Position numbers and translations under genes: made by a program
NCBI RefSeq assembly: GCF_001685355.1
Contig: NZ_CP016438.1
Location: forward strand, 6,386,001-6,450,000
From: Streptomyces lincolnensis
Lineage (GTDB): Bacteria > Actinomycetota > Actinomycetes > Streptomycetales > Streptomycetaceae
Direction: 5' to 3'
Length of the DNA: 64,000 bases
Shown: one piece after another, positions 1 through 8,252 of the stretch
How the letters are laid out: every line of letters starts with the position of its first letter
Position numbering within the stretch: the stretch's first letter is position 1
The notes under the pieces: generated by a model
What the model was told of the DNA's origin: nothing
Database searches by the model: none
Seen by the model: only the letters and a program-made list of their open reading frames with translations

Positions 1-486
1 CCCCGTGAGCTGCTGCCAGGTCCGGTCCTCGGCGGCGGCGTCGAGGTAGGCGGCCATCTTCAGGGTGCCGCGGTGCTTCTCCAGCGCCGCGAGCCCGTTC
101 GCGGCCAGTACCTCGGCGGCGCCCCGGTGGGCCACGACGACGAGCGGCGAGTAGAAGGGCACCGGCAGCGGCTGCCGGGCCTTGTACTTCGCGGCCAGCT
201 CGTCGGCCGGTGCCTGACTGGACGGGAAGGCGAGGTCGTACCCCTTGAGGTCCAGCCCTTCCATGGCCCAGGACCCGGAGGTCTCGGCCTTCACGGTGTA
301 GCCCTTGGTGGCCAGGGCCTTCACCACATCCGGATCGCCGAAGAACTCCGCCTTCTCCGATCCGATCACCGCACGCACGGTCTTCGTTGCCGTGCCCGTG
401 TCCCCGTTGTCCCGGCCCGCCGCGACGGCTACCACCACGCCACCGATCAGCAGAACCGCGAGGACGATTCCCACGATTCGTCTCAC
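1..486 (-). CDS. Periplasmic-binding-protein-like secreted protein (partial, C-terminus outside window)
   Basis: The first 162 codons of a gene that runs off the left edge. The GTG start at 486 follows a good ribosome site (GGGAGGAAC) and begins with a basic residue pair and a hydrophobic stretch of about 20 residues, which reads as a signal anchor or signal peptide. The rest (GSEKAEFF, a PSSQAPADEL segment, a VVVAHRGAAEVLAANG segment) resembles the solute-binding fold found in extracellular substrate-binding proteins of actinomycetes. The ligand cannot be told from this part. The start was preferred because no other in-frame start has a comparable ribosome site. The family call is inference from fold-like sequence features. 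Confidence 0.6.
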   Translation of the reverse strand, partial: MRRIVGIVLAVLLIGGVVVAVAAGRDNGDTGTATKTVRAVIGSEKAEFFGDPDVVKALATKGYTVKAETSGSWAMEGLDLKGYDLAFPSSQAPADELAAKYKARQPLPVPFYSPLVVVAHRGAAEVLAANGLAALEKHRGTLKMAAYLDAAAEDRTWQQLTG

Positions 487-578
487 ACAGGGGAGGTTCC
501 TCCCGGAACCCAACATTCCCCACTGAGAAGGATGAACGGGCGGTGACATACCGGCCCCGGCACTGCAACGGCCCCGAT

Positions 579-660
579 AGGGGCGCGGGGAACTGCGCGA
601 TCAGCCACAACGGACCCGCACCCGCAAGACGGCACAGCGCCCTACGGCGATTAGGCGCCC
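579..660 (+). repeat. Dispersed intergenic repeat, copy 1
   Basis: The first 25 bases (579-603) are identical to 52863-52887, and both elements end about 81 bases later with TTAGGCGCC. The element lies between two gene ends/starts and is rich in short self-complementary runs. Similar small GC-rich intergenic elements are common in Streptomyces genomes; the function is unknown. Confidence 0.75.
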
Positions 661-665
661 CCGGC

Positions 666-1070
666 TCAAGCCAACGCAGCGCTCCGCGCAGCGGAATGCG
701 CATCCATACGCTCGGCGGCCAGGATCGCCACCGCCGTGTCGGCACGCGACGCGGCGACCACCAGCGCCCGCCCCGCGAGAGCATGCGCCCGCTCGTGCAG
801 CGCCGCACTGTCACCCGTGCCGGAGGCGACCGCGCGGACCGGCGTACCGCCGCCCCGCAAGCGCGTCACCTGCTCGGCGAGCCGCTCGGCGGCGGCGTCG
901 AGGTCCTCGGCCGGCTGGAGCGAGCGCAGCGCGTCCGTGACGGCGAGCAGTGCGGAGAGGTGGCCCGCGAGCTGGATGTCCAGCTCTTCCTCGCGGGAGC
1001 GGTGGGGGAAGTCGGAGGGGGTGCCGGCCATCGTGCTGTGGACCGACTTGGTGCGGATCGGCTCGTACAT
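666..1070 (-). CDS. Small conserved actinomycete protein, unknown function
   Basis: A 134-residue soluble protein, alanine- and arginine-rich with predicted helices throughout and no signal peptide or membrane segment. It is encoded on the same strand as the aminotransferase at 1144-2355 but is separated from it by a stretch holding a palindrome (1108-1122), so it probably has its own promoter. The ATG start at 1070 follows GGAGGCC. I recognise it only as a protein of a type often seen in Streptomyces; no catalytic motif is visible. Confidence 0.6.
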   Translation of the reverse strand: MYEPIRTKSVHSTMAGTPSDFPHRSREEELDIQLAGHLSALLAVTDALRSLQPAEDLDAAAERLAEQVTRLRGGGTPVRAVASGTGDSAALHERAHALAGRALVVAASRADTAVAILAAERMDAHSAARSAALA

Positions 1071-1107
1071 GGGATGGCCTCCTGTGCAGTCAGGAAGCCA
1101 TCTTAGC

Positions 1108-1122
1108 TTAGATTCCGTCTAA
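1108..1122. promoter_or_regulatory. Palindrome TTAGA-N5-TCTAA upstream of 666-1070 gene
   Basis: A perfect 5+5 inverted repeat in the 73 bases between the small gene (start 1070) and the aminotransferase stop. Its place, about 40 bases upstream of the start codon, fits an operator or a promoter region of the minus-strand gene. The regulator is not known. Confidence 0.4.
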
Positions 1123-1143
1123 AGTTGAGCGGAGCCAAAAGAT

Positions 1144-2355
1144 CTACGGCTGTCCGTAACCGTCCAGGAAGTTCCCGATCCGGGTGATCGCCGACCGCAG
1201 ATCCCGGGCCGTCGGCAGGGTCACCACCCGGAAGTGGTCCGGCTCGGGCCAGTTGAAGCCACTGCCCTGGACGACCATGATCTTCTCCTGCCGGAGCAGG
1301 TCCAGGACCATCTGCCGGTCGTCCTTGATCTTGAAGACCTTCGGATCGAGGCGCGGGAAGAGATACAGCGCCCCCTTCGGCTTCACACAGCTCACGCCCG
1401 GGATCTGGGTCAGCAGGTCGTAGGCCACGTCCCGCTGCTCCCGCAGCCGTCCGCCCGGCAGGACGAGGTCGTTGATGGTCTGCCGTCCGCTGAGCGCGGC
1501 CACCACCCCGTGCTGGCCCGGCATGTTCGCGCACAGACGCATGTTCGCCAGGATCGTCAGACCCTCGATGTAGGAGTCGGCGTGCGCGCGCGGACCGGAG
1601 ATCGCCATCCAGCCGACCCGGTAACCGGCGACGCGGTACGCCTTGGACATGCCGTTGAAGGTGAGGGTCAGCAGGTCCGGGGCGACCTTGGCGGTCGGTG
1701 TGTGCGTGGCCTCGTCGTAGAGGATCTTGTCGTAGATCTCGTCGGAGCAGACGAGCAGGTTGTGCCGGCGCGCGATGTCGGTGAGGCCCCGCAGCATCGC
1801 CTCGTCGTACACGGCCCCCGTCGGGTTGTTGGGGTTGATGATGACGAGCGCCTTGGTGCGGTCGGTGACCTTGCGCTCGATGTCGGCGAGGTCGGGCATC
1901 CAGTCGGACTGCTCGTCGCAGCGGTAGTGGACGGCGGTGCCGCCGGACAGCGAGACGGCCGCGGTCCACAGCGGGTAGTCGGGGGCCGGTACGAGGACCT
2001 CGTCGCCGTCGTCCAGCAGGCCCTGCATGGCCATCACGATCAGCTCGGAGACGCCGTTGCCGATGAAGACGTGCTCGACGTCCGTCTCGATGCCGAGGGT
2101 CTGGTTGTGCATGACGACCGCCCGGCGCGCCGCCAGCAGGCCCTTCGCATCGCCGTAGCCATGGGCCGTCGAGACGTTGCGGAGGATGTCCTCCAGGATC
2201 TCCGGCGGACACTCGAACCCGAACGCCGCCGGGTTGCCCGTGTTCAGCTTGAGGATGCGGTGCCCCGCCGCTTCCAGGCGCATCGCCTCCTCGAGAACCG
2301 GGCCCCGGATCTCGTAACAGACGTTGGCGAGCTTGGTCGACTGGATCACCTGCAT
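1144..2355 (-). CDS. alaT: PLP-dependent aminotransferase, alanine aminotransferase type
   Basis: A 403-residue fold-type I aminotransferase (class I/II), the usual length for AlaT. It should swap amino groups between alanine and 2-oxoglutarate (or a related pair) in the cytoplasm. Visible landmarks are NPAAFGFECPPEI near the N-terminus, the NPNNPTGAVYDEA loop, CSDEIYDKILYD, and the PLP-binding lysine Lys238 in GMSKAYRVAGYRVGW. The ATG at 2355 gives MQVIQSTKLANVCYEIRG, the normal start of this family; longer in-frame extensions upstream lack conserved sequence. It is transcribed alone. Exact amino-acid preference is inferred from family resemblance. Confidence 0.88.
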   Translation of the reverse strand: MQVIQSTKLANVCYEIRGPVLEEAMRLEAAGHRILKLNTGNPAAFGFECPPEILEDILRNVSTAHGYGDAKGLLAARRAVVMHNQTLGIETDVEHVFIGNGVSELIVMAMQGLLDDGDEVLVPAPDYPLWTAAVSLSGGTAVHYRCDEQSDWMPDLADIERKVTDRTKALVIINPNNPTGAVYDEAMLRGLTDIARRHNLLVCSDEIYDKILYDEATHTPTAKVAPDLLTLTFNGMSKAYRVAGYRVGWMAISGPRAHADSYIEGLTILANMRLCANMPGQHGVVAALSGRQTINDLVLPGGRLREQRDVAYDLLTQIPGVSCVKPKGALYLFPRLDPKVFKIKDDRQMVLDLLRQEKIMVVQGSGFNWPEPDHFRVVTLPTARDLRSAITRIGNFLDGYGQP

Positions 2356-2441
2356 GTCTGGGAGCTTACGGCGGGGTAACGCCGGGTGGGTCGTGTTTTC
2401 CGCCACGTGAGACGCGCGGTGCGGGGCGTTGTCGTCGGCGT

Positions 2442-2472
2442 TTGTCCCGCGAGCCCCTCCCTTGTCTAGAAT
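2442..2472 (+). promoter_or_regulatory. Probable promoter giving a leaderless transcript for 2481 gene
   Basis: TTGTCC (2442-2447) and TAGAAT (2467-2472) fit Streptomyces -35/-10 boxes with a slightly long 19-base spacer. TAGAAT ends 8 bases before the ATG at 2481, so transcription would begin at or next to the start codon. No ribosome site precedes the ATG, which agrees with this. Confidence 0.5.
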
Positions 2473-2480
2473 TCGCCGCC

Positions 2481-3146
2481 ATGTCGAGGCCAGGTGAGCA
2501 CGGAAACGGGACGGAGCCCCAGGGGGCGCCGAACGTGTACCACCCGAGGGGCGGGGTGACACCCGCCTACGAGACGTACGCGGATCCGGCGGCCGCGCAC
2601 GGCTGGCAGAACACCTACGACGAGACGGCCGAGTTGCCCCAGGTGGCCGACGGTCCGGCCCCGCCCGCGGCGCCGCCGGAACACCGTGTCGCCTCCCACG
2701 GGCGCGGCCACCGCAAGCGCCGCGGCGCGGGCGCCGGGCGCTCACGCCGGGTGGCGGTCGCCGCGGGCGTGGCCGGCACGGTGTCCGCTGCCGTGCTGAT
2801 CGCCTGGTTCTCCTTTTCCGGCTCGCCCGGTGGCGCACCGGGCGAGCACGACCGCAGGACTCCGGCGGCGGGCGACACCGCGACGGCCCCGGATCCGGCC
2901 ACCTCCACGGACCCGGGCTCCGGCGACCGCCCGTCGGACGGCTCCGGTCCCGCGGCACCCACCACCGCCGGTACGCCGTCGACGAGCCCGGCGGCCCCGA
3001 CGACCGCCCCGGCCGCCGAGGGCGGCACAAAGCCCCCCTCGCCCGATCCGACCCCCACCACGTCGCAGACCCCCACCGACTCGGCCCCCGGCAACTCGGA
3101 CGCCAGGCCGGGACGGGGTCAGGGCGCCAGCAAGGGCCCCAGGTAG
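2481..3146 (+). CDS. Single-pass membrane protein with Pro/Thr/Ser-rich extracellular tail
   Basis: A 221-residue protein of unknown function. A polar, proline-rich N-terminal half (about residues 1-90, ending in a basic RGHRKRRGAGAGRSRR stop) is followed by one membrane segment (VAVAAGVAGTVSAAVLIAWF, about 92-112) and then a tail made almost wholly of P, T, S, G, A and D. Such tails are usually unstructured and cross the cell wall. The ATG at 2481 is preferred over a TTG at 2442 because the TTG sits inside the likely -35 box. It stands alone between the aminotransferase and a protease. Confidence 0.65.
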   Translation: MSRPGEHGNGTEPQGAPNVYHPRGGVTPAYETYADPAAAHGWQNTYDETAELPQVADGPAPPAAPPEHRVASHGRGHRKRRGAGAGRSRRVAVAAGVAGTVSAAVLIAWFSFSGSPGGAPGEHDRRTPAAGDTATAPDPATSTDPGSGDRPSDGSGPAAPTTAGTPSTSPAAPTTAPAAEGGTKPPSPDPTPTTSQTPTDSAPGNSDARPGRGQGASKGPR

Positions 3147-3261
3147 CGGACGGGCCCGGCAGGGCGGCCGAGCCGGACGGGCGGAAATCCGCCAAGCCCG
3201 GGCCTGAAACAGCTCCTTGTCCCCGGATGCCCCTCGGTTCACAATGCGCATGACAAAAAAC

Positions 3262-3288
3262 GAGTGGCCGGAAGATCTCCGGTCACTC
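3262..3288 (+). promoter_or_regulatory. 5' leader hairpin upstream of secreted protease
   Basis: GAGTGGCCGGA (3262-3272) pairs with TCCGGTCACTC (3278-3288), eleven pairs with one G-U, loop AGATC. It follows a possible promoter (TTGTCC 3215-3220, CACAAT 3239-3244) and lies 24 bases before the protease ATG. It may stabilise the mRNA or modulate expression. Confidence 0.4.
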
Positions 3289-3312
3289 TCGTCATGCAGA
3301 GGGGACCCCCAC

Positions 3313-4173
3313 ATGAAGAAGCCTCTCGTCGCCGCGCTCTTCGCCCTGGTGATCACCGGGGCGGGCGCGGCGCCCGCCGTCGCGGCGCCCGCCGAGGACA
3401 GAGCCGCCCTCGCCGAGGACAGAGCGGCCCCCGCCGTCCAGGCCGTCACCTTCGCCGGCACCGTCTCGCTCAGCAACTGCTCCGGGTCCGTCGTCCGCTT
3501 CCCGGCGTCGGAGGACGACGACCCGGCGATGGTGATGTCGAACGGCCACTGCCTGGAGACCGGCTTTCCGCCGGCCGGTACGGTCGTCGTGGACCGGGCC
3601 TCCAGTCGTACCTTCGGGCTGCTGAACTCCGCGGGGACCCGGCTCGGGACCCTGCGGGCCAGCAAGATCGCCTACGGGACGATGACCGACACGGACGTGG
3701 CGCTGTACCAGCTCACCACCACGTACGCGCAGATCAAGAGCTCGTACGGCATCACCGCGCTCACCCTGAACGACACCCGCCCGGCCGCCGGCAGCGCCAT
3801 CACGGTCGTCTCCGGCTACTGGAAGCGGACGTACGCCTGCAACGTCGACGGCTTCGCCTACCGGCTCAAGGAAGGCGCGTGGACCTGGAAGGACTCGGTC
3901 CGCTACACCTCCGCCTGCCAGACCATCGGCGGCACCTCGGGCTCGCCCGTCATCGACAACGCCACCGGCAAGGTCGTCGCCGTCAACAACACCGGCAACG
4001 AGGACGGCGGCCGCTGCACCGACAACAACCCCTGCGAGGTGAGCGAGAGCGGCACCGTCACCGTCCGCCAGGGCATCAACTACGCCCAGCAGACCTACCA
4101 GATCCCGGCCTGCTTCGGCCTCGACAACAAGCTGGACCTGAGCAGGAGCGGCTGCACCCTGCCCAAGCCGTAG
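3313..4173 (+). CDS. Secreted trypsin-like serine protease (S1 family)
   Basis: A 286-residue exported protease. Residues 1-25 form a signal peptide (MKKPLVAALFALVITGAGA, then A-P-A). A short linker has a doubled EDRAA motif (two AEDRAAL/P units), perhaps a small propeptide. The chymotrypsin-fold triad can be read as His79 (SNGHC), Asp128 (DTDVALY) and Ser209 in GGTSGSPVID. Six cysteines suit extracellular disulfides. The ATG at 3313 follows GAGGGGACC; starts further upstream would bury the signal peptide. It ends 13 bases before the convergent deacylase gene with no clear terminator between. Substrate specificity cannot be told. Confidence 0.85.
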   Translation: MKKPLVAALFALVITGAGAAPAVAAPAEDRAALAEDRAAPAVQAVTFAGTVSLSNCSGSVVRFPASEDDDPAMVMSNGHCLETGFPPAGTVVVDRASSRTFGLLNSAGTRLGTLRASKIAYGTMTDTDVALYQLTTTYAQIKSSYGITALTLNDTRPAAGSAITVVSGYWKRTYACNVDGFAYRLKEGAWTWKDSVRYTSACQTIGGTSGSPVIDNATGKVVAVNNTGNEDGGRCTDNNPCEVSESGTVTVRQGINYAQQTYQIPACFGLDNKLDLSRSGCTLPKP

Positions 4174-4186
4174 CGGACGGAGGGGG

Positions 4187-5794
4187 CTACTCGGTCCTGC
4201 GGACCGCTCGTCCCGCCAGTACGTCCGTCCGGCGGCCCTCCTCGATGACGAAACGGCCGTCGACCAGGACGTACGGGATTCCCGTCGGCAGCACCCGGGG
4301 GTTGTCGAAGGTCGACCCGGCGGCCACCGTCGCCGGGTCGAAGAGGACCAGGTCGGCCTTGTAGCCCTCGCGGACCAGCCCGCGGTCCGGCAGTCGCAGC
4401 CGGGCCGCGGGGCGCGAGGTGAGGTGGGCGACGCATTCCTCCAGGGAGAGCACGCCCAACTCCCGTACGTACCGGCCGAGATACCGCGGGAAGGTGCCGT
4501 AGGCCCGCGGATGCGGCTTGCCGCCCCGGAGGATGCCGTCGGAGCCGCCCGTGTGGACGCGGTGGCGCATGATCGTGCGGACGTTCTCCTCGTGGCCCAC
4601 GTGCTGGAGGATCGTCGGGCCGAGCCGGTCCTCCAGCAGGAGCCGGCGCGCGGTCACCCACGGCTCCTCGCCGCGCAGGTCGGCGGACTCCTGGACGGTC
4701 CGGCCGACGAAGTCCGCGAGCGCCGGGTCGCTCACCCCCGAGATCTCGATCGTGTCCCACTCGATGGGCACGCCGTGGCAGCCGTCCGCCCCGATCACCT
4801 CCATGTGGTGCCGGACACGGGCCGCGGTCTCCTCGTCGGCCAGCCGCCCGAGGACCGCCTCCGGACCGCCCTCGCTCGCCCAGCTCGGCAGCATCGCCAC
4901 CAGGGTGGTGCAGCCGGGCGTGTAGGGGTACGTGTCGAGACTGATGTCGGCACCCCCGTCCAGCGCCTCGTCCAGCAGCGCCAGCAGCTGCGGCGCCCGG
5001 CCCTCGTTCACACCGAAGTTCATGGTGGCGTGGGCGAGATGGAGCGCGCAGCCCGCCTCCCGCGTGAGGGCCACCATCTCCTCGTACGCCTCCAGCGCGC
5101 CCGCCCCGTACGAGCGGTGGTGCGGGCAGTAGTAGCCGTCGTACGACGCCACCACCCGGCACAGCTCGGTCAGTTCGGCGTCCTTGGCGTACATGCCCGG
5201 CGTGTAGGTCAGACCCGAGGACATGCCGACGGCGCCCTGCTCCAGGCCCTCGGCGACCAGTTGCCGCATCCGGTCCAGCTCCCGGGGCGTCGCCTCCCGG
5301 TCCTGCCAGCCGACGACGAGGGCGCGGACCGTGCCCTGCGGCACGAGATAGGCCGCGTTCACGGCGATCCCGCGGTCGAGCCGGTCGAGGTACTCGCCCA
5401 CCGACCGCCAGTCGATGTCGATGTCGTCGCCGTAGCCGTTCCAGCCGGTGATGGCCCGGCGGACCTCCTCCAGCGTGCGGTCGTCGACCGGCGCGTACGA
5501 CAGCCCGTCCTGGCCGAGCACTTCGAGCGTCACGCCCTGCGCGGCCTTGGCGCTGTGGTCGGGGTCGCGGAGCAGAGCGAGGTCGCTGTGGGCGTGCATG
5601 TCGATGAAGCCGGGGGAGAGGACGAGCCCTTCGGCGTCCAGCTCCCGGCGGGCCTTCGGCCGTTGACAGCCGGCCGCCGCGGCCTCCTGGACGATCGACA
5701 CGATCCGACCGTGGTCGATCACCACATCGGCTCGGTACGACGGACCGCCCGAGCCGTCCACGACGTCCGCGTCCCGGATGACGAGCTCTTCCAC
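4187..5794 (-). CDS. N-acyl-D-amino-acid deacylase (amidohydrolase family)
   Basis: A 535-residue cytoplasmic metal-dependent amidohydrolase that should remove the acyl group from N-acyl-D-amino acids (D-aminoacylase type). The N-terminal beta domain is followed by the metal-binding FIDMHAHSD motif (His67, His69), later HHRSYGAG, HLAHATMN and ILQHVGHEENV histidine motifs, and a GGSDGILRGGKPHPRAYGTFPRYL block typical of the family near the C-terminus. The GTG start at 5794 has AGGAGG directly upstream, overlapping the stop of the D-amino-acid deaminase gene, 10 bases away. The two therefore form an operon in the order deaminase-deacylase, supporting a role in D-amino-acid use. Confidence 0.88.
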   Translation of the reverse strand: MEELVIRDADVVDGSGGPSYRADVVIDHGRIVSIVQEAAAAGCQRPKARRELDAEGLVLSPGFIDMHAHSDLALLRDPDHSAKAAQGVTLEVLGQDGLSYAPVDDRTLEEVRRAITGWNGYGDDIDIDWRSVGEYLDRLDRGIAVNAAYLVPQGTVRALVVGWQDREATPRELDRMRQLVAEGLEQGAVGMSSGLTYTPGMYAKDAELTELCRVVASYDGYYCPHHRSYGAGALEAYEEMVALTREAGCALHLAHATMNFGVNEGRAPQLLALLDEALDGGADISLDTYPYTPGCTTLVAMLPSWASEGGPEAVLGRLADEETAARVRHHMEVIGADGCHGVPIEWDTIEISGVSDPALADFVGRTVQESADLRGEEPWVTARRLLLEDRLGPTILQHVGHEENVRTIMRHRVHTGGSDGILRGGKPHPRAYGTFPRYLGRYVRELGVLSLEECVAHLTSRPAARLRLPDRGLVREGYKADLVLFDPATVAAGSTFDNPRVLPTGIPYVLVDGRFVIEEGRRTDVLAGRAVRRTE

Positions 5795-5804
5795 GCCGGA
5801 CCTC

Positions 5805-7070
5805 CTAGAAGAACGTACGGATGTAGTCGACGACCGTGCCGTCCGCCTCCGCGACCGGGATCAGCTGCCACTTGTCGAAGGACGTGCACGGGTGGGACAG
5901 CCCGAGGCCGACCCAGTCGCCGACCTCCAGCTCCGCCTCCGGCGCGGTCCGCAGCCAGGCGTGCTGGTCGGACAGGCCCGTCACCTCGATCCCGGCGGCC
6001 GGGCGCTCGACACCGTCCCGGCGGACCACCTGGGCGAAGGGCAGGTCGAGGTCGTAGGCCGCGTCCCGCTTGCCGGCGTTGGTGAAGGCCTGCTCGGGGG
6101 AGGGCCGGGAGACGACCTGGGTCCACAGACGGAAGGCGGGCTCCAGGGCACCTTCCTCCGGGACCCGGTTGAAGGGCGTGATCTTGCGGTAGTGGCCGTC
6201 GTCGTGCGAGACGTAGGCACCCGAGCGCAGCAGCTTCAGTACGGGCGCGGACAGGCCGGGGATCTCCGCGAAGACGTCGGCCACCGCGTCGAACCAGGCG
6301 CTGCCGCCGGCGCTGACGACGATCTCGTCCGCCTGGGCGAACCGCCCGGCCTTGTCGAAGTCGACGGCCAGCGCGACCAGCCGCCGCAGCCAGGCGTGCA
6401 CCCGCTCCGGTGTGGCCTGCGGCACCTCGCCCTCGTACCCCGCGACCCCCACCAGCCGCAGGGTCCGGGTGTCCGCCACGGCGTCCGCGACCGCCGCGCA
6501 CTCCGCCTCCGTACGGACGCCGGTGCGGGCGCCCTCACCGGCGGCCAGCTCGACCACGACGTCCAGGGGGCGCTTCGCCCCGCGCAGGGCCGCGTCCATG
6601 AGGGCGACGCCGCGCACGGAGTCGACGTAACAGACGAGACGGAAGGACGGGTCGGCGTCGAGCTCGGCGGAGATCCAGCGCAGGGCCGCCGCGTCGACCA
6701 GCTCGTTGGCGAGGAAGACCCGGCGTACGCCGAAGGCCCGCGCCACCCGCACCTGGTGCGGCACGGCGAGAGTGATGCCCCACGCCCCGCGGTCGGTCTG
6801 CCGCTGGAACAGCTGCGGGGCCATGGAGGTCTTGCCGTGCGGGGCGAAGGCGAGGCCGTGCCGGGTCGCGTACGTCTCCATCAGCGCGAGGTTGTGCTCC
6901 AGGCGCTCGGCGGACAGCGCGAGGACGGGGGTGGCGAAACCGCCGGTGAAGAGATTGCGGCGCTGGGCGGCCAGCTCGCCGACGGTGAGGCCGTCGGCGT
7001 CCGGGGGGAGGCCCTTGAAGCGGTGGTCCACGCGTTCCTCGGCCAGGCGGTCGAGCGCTTCGGCACTCAT
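5805..7070 (-). CDS. D-serine dehydratase-like / D-amino-acid deaminase (alanine racemase-like PLP enzyme)
   Basis: A 421-residue fold-type III PLP enzyme. The N-terminal alanine-racemase-like barrel holds FAPHGKTS with the PLP lysine Lys80, and the C-terminal domain has GLSHPCTSFDKW, whose His393 and Cys395 match the zinc site of eukaryotic-type D-serine dehydratases (DSD1 group). The expected reaction is deamination of D-serine or D-threonine (or a related D-amino acid) to a 2-oxo acid and ammonia through an enamine. It is first in the leftward operon with the deacylase and divergent from the kinase/IclR/RidA/GntP genes. The precise D-amino acid is inferred. Confidence 0.85.
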   Translation of the reverse strand: MSAEALDRLAEERVDHRFKGLPPDADGLTVGELAAQRRNLFTGGFATPVLALSAERLEHNLALMETYATRHGLAFAPHGKTSMAPQLFQRQTDRGAWGITLAVPHQVRVARAFGVRRVFLANELVDAAALRWISAELDADPSFRLVCYVDSVRGVALMDAALRGAKRPLDVVVELAAGEGARTGVRTEAECAAVADAVADTRTLRLVGVAGYEGEVPQATPERVHAWLRRLVALAVDFDKAGRFAQADEIVVSAGGSAWFDAVADVFAEIPGLSAPVLKLLRSGAYVSHDDGHYRKITPFNRVPEEGALEPAFRLWTQVVSRPSPEQAFTNAGKRDAAYDLDLPFAQVVRRDGVERPAAGIEVTGLSDQHAWLRTAPEAELEVGDWVGLGLSHPCTSFDKWQLIPVAEADGTVVDYIRTFF

Positions 7071-7091
7071 GGAGCCTCCCTGATCTGATGG

Positions 7092-7108
7092 GTTGCATTC
7101 TCTGCAAC
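7092..7108. promoter_or_regulatory. Perfect palindrome GTTGCA-N5-TGCAAC, probable IclR-family operator
   Basis: A 6+6 perfect inverted repeat in the 135-base divergent region between the deaminase (start 7070) and the kinase (start 7206). It lies 21 bases upstream of the deaminase start, and a second smaller palindrome (GCG-TATAT-CGC) follows at 7115-7125. With an IclR gene two genes away this is the best operator candidate for the locus. Confidence 0.5.
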
Positions 7109-7205
7109 GCTCATTGCGTATATCGCTTACCGCTGTCTAACATCTCGGCCAACGCGGGGTCAACGGAGCCGCCGCCCCCGCACACACCGAGGAGCTACGA
7201 CGATC

Positions 7206-8252
7206 GTGACCGTCACCGGACCTTGCAATGCCCCCGACGTCGTGGACGTCGTCGCGCTCGGCGAGTCCATGGTCACCTTCCTCCCCTCCCGGCCCGGCCG
7301 CCTCGCCGACGTCCCCTCCTTCGAGCGGGGGATCGGGGGCGCGGAGTCCAACGTGGCGTGTGGGCTGGCCGCCGCCGGGCACACGGTGCGGTGGGTCAGC
7401 CGGGTGGGCGGTGACGGGTTCGGGGATCACCTGGTCGAGACGATCGGAGGGTGGGGCGTCGACGTGACGTCCGTACGGCGTGATCCGAAGCGCCCGACGG
7501 GCCTGTACTTCCGTACGGCGGGGGACCGGGCCACGGACGCCCACGAGGTGGCGTACTACCGGGCGGGGTCGGCGGCCTCGGCGATGTCCGTGGAGAACCT
7601 GGACATGGCGGCCGTGCGCGCGGGCCGGGTCGTGCATCTGTCGGGGATCACGGCGGCGCTGTCCGCCGACTGCCTGGACCTCCTCCGCGCGCTGACGGCC
7701 TCCCGCCCGGAACGCCCCCTCGTCTCCTTCGACGTCAACCACCGGGCCGGCCTGTGGCGGGATGCCGAGGGGCCGCGGGTCCTCCTGGACCTGGCCCGCG
7801 GCGCCGACATCGTGTTCGTGGGAGAGGACGAGGCGGAGGAGGCGTGGGGGGTGACCGGGGGCCCGGCGGCGATCCGGGAGATGCTGCCGGAGCCGTCCGT
7901 CGTGGTGGTGAAGCAGGGGGCGAGGGGAGCGACCGCGTTCACCGGCGTCCCGCCCGCCTTCGTCCCCGCCCTCCACGTCACCCCCGTGGCGGCCGTCGGC
8001 GCCGGCGACGCCTTCGCCGCCGGCTTCCTGTCCGCCACCCTCCGGGGCCTGCCCCTGAAGGACCGCCTGCGCCACGGCCACCTCCACGCCGCGGCCACCC
8101 TCACCGCACCCGGCGACCTCGCCCCGCCCCCCGCCCGCGACCACGCCGACCGTCTGGCGGCCCTGGACGACACCGCGTGGGGGAGACTTCGACTCGGCCC
8201 CGGCTGGACAGCAGCCGCGCACCGGGCCGAGGAGGAGGTACACACCCCATGA
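7206..8252 (+). CDS. PfkB-family carbohydrate kinase (2-keto-3-deoxygluconate kinase-like)
   Basis: A 348-residue ribokinase-fold kinase. VVALGESMVTFLP opens the fold, GGAESNVACGLA is the substrate-side glycine motif, and VGAGDAFAAGF near residue 265 carries the catalytic base Asp268. The family phosphorylates sugars or sugar acids; closest in style to 2-keto-3-deoxygluconate kinases. The GTG at 7206 follows GAGGAGC. Its stop overlaps the start of the IclR gene (ATGA), so the two are translationally coupled. A sugar-acid role fits the GntP permease further down, while the divergent operon concerns D-amino acids; which pathway it serves is unresolved. Confidence 0.85.
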   Translation: MTVTGPCNAPDVVDVVALGESMVTFLPSRPGRLADVPSFERGIGGAESNVACGLAAAGHTVRWVSRVGGDGFGDHLVETIGGWGVDVTSVRRDPKRPTGLYFRTAGDRATDAHEVAYYRAGSAASAMSVENLDMAAVRAGRVVHLSGITAALSADCLDLLRALTASRPERPLVSFDVNHRAGLWRDAEGPRVLLDLARGADIVFVGEDEAEEAWGVTGGPAAIREMLPEPSVVVVKQGARGATAFTGVPPAFVPALHVTPVAAVGAGDAFAAGFLSATLRGLPLKDRLRHGHLHAAATLTAPGDLAPPPARDHADRLAALDDTAWGRLRLGPGWTAAAHRAEEEVHTP

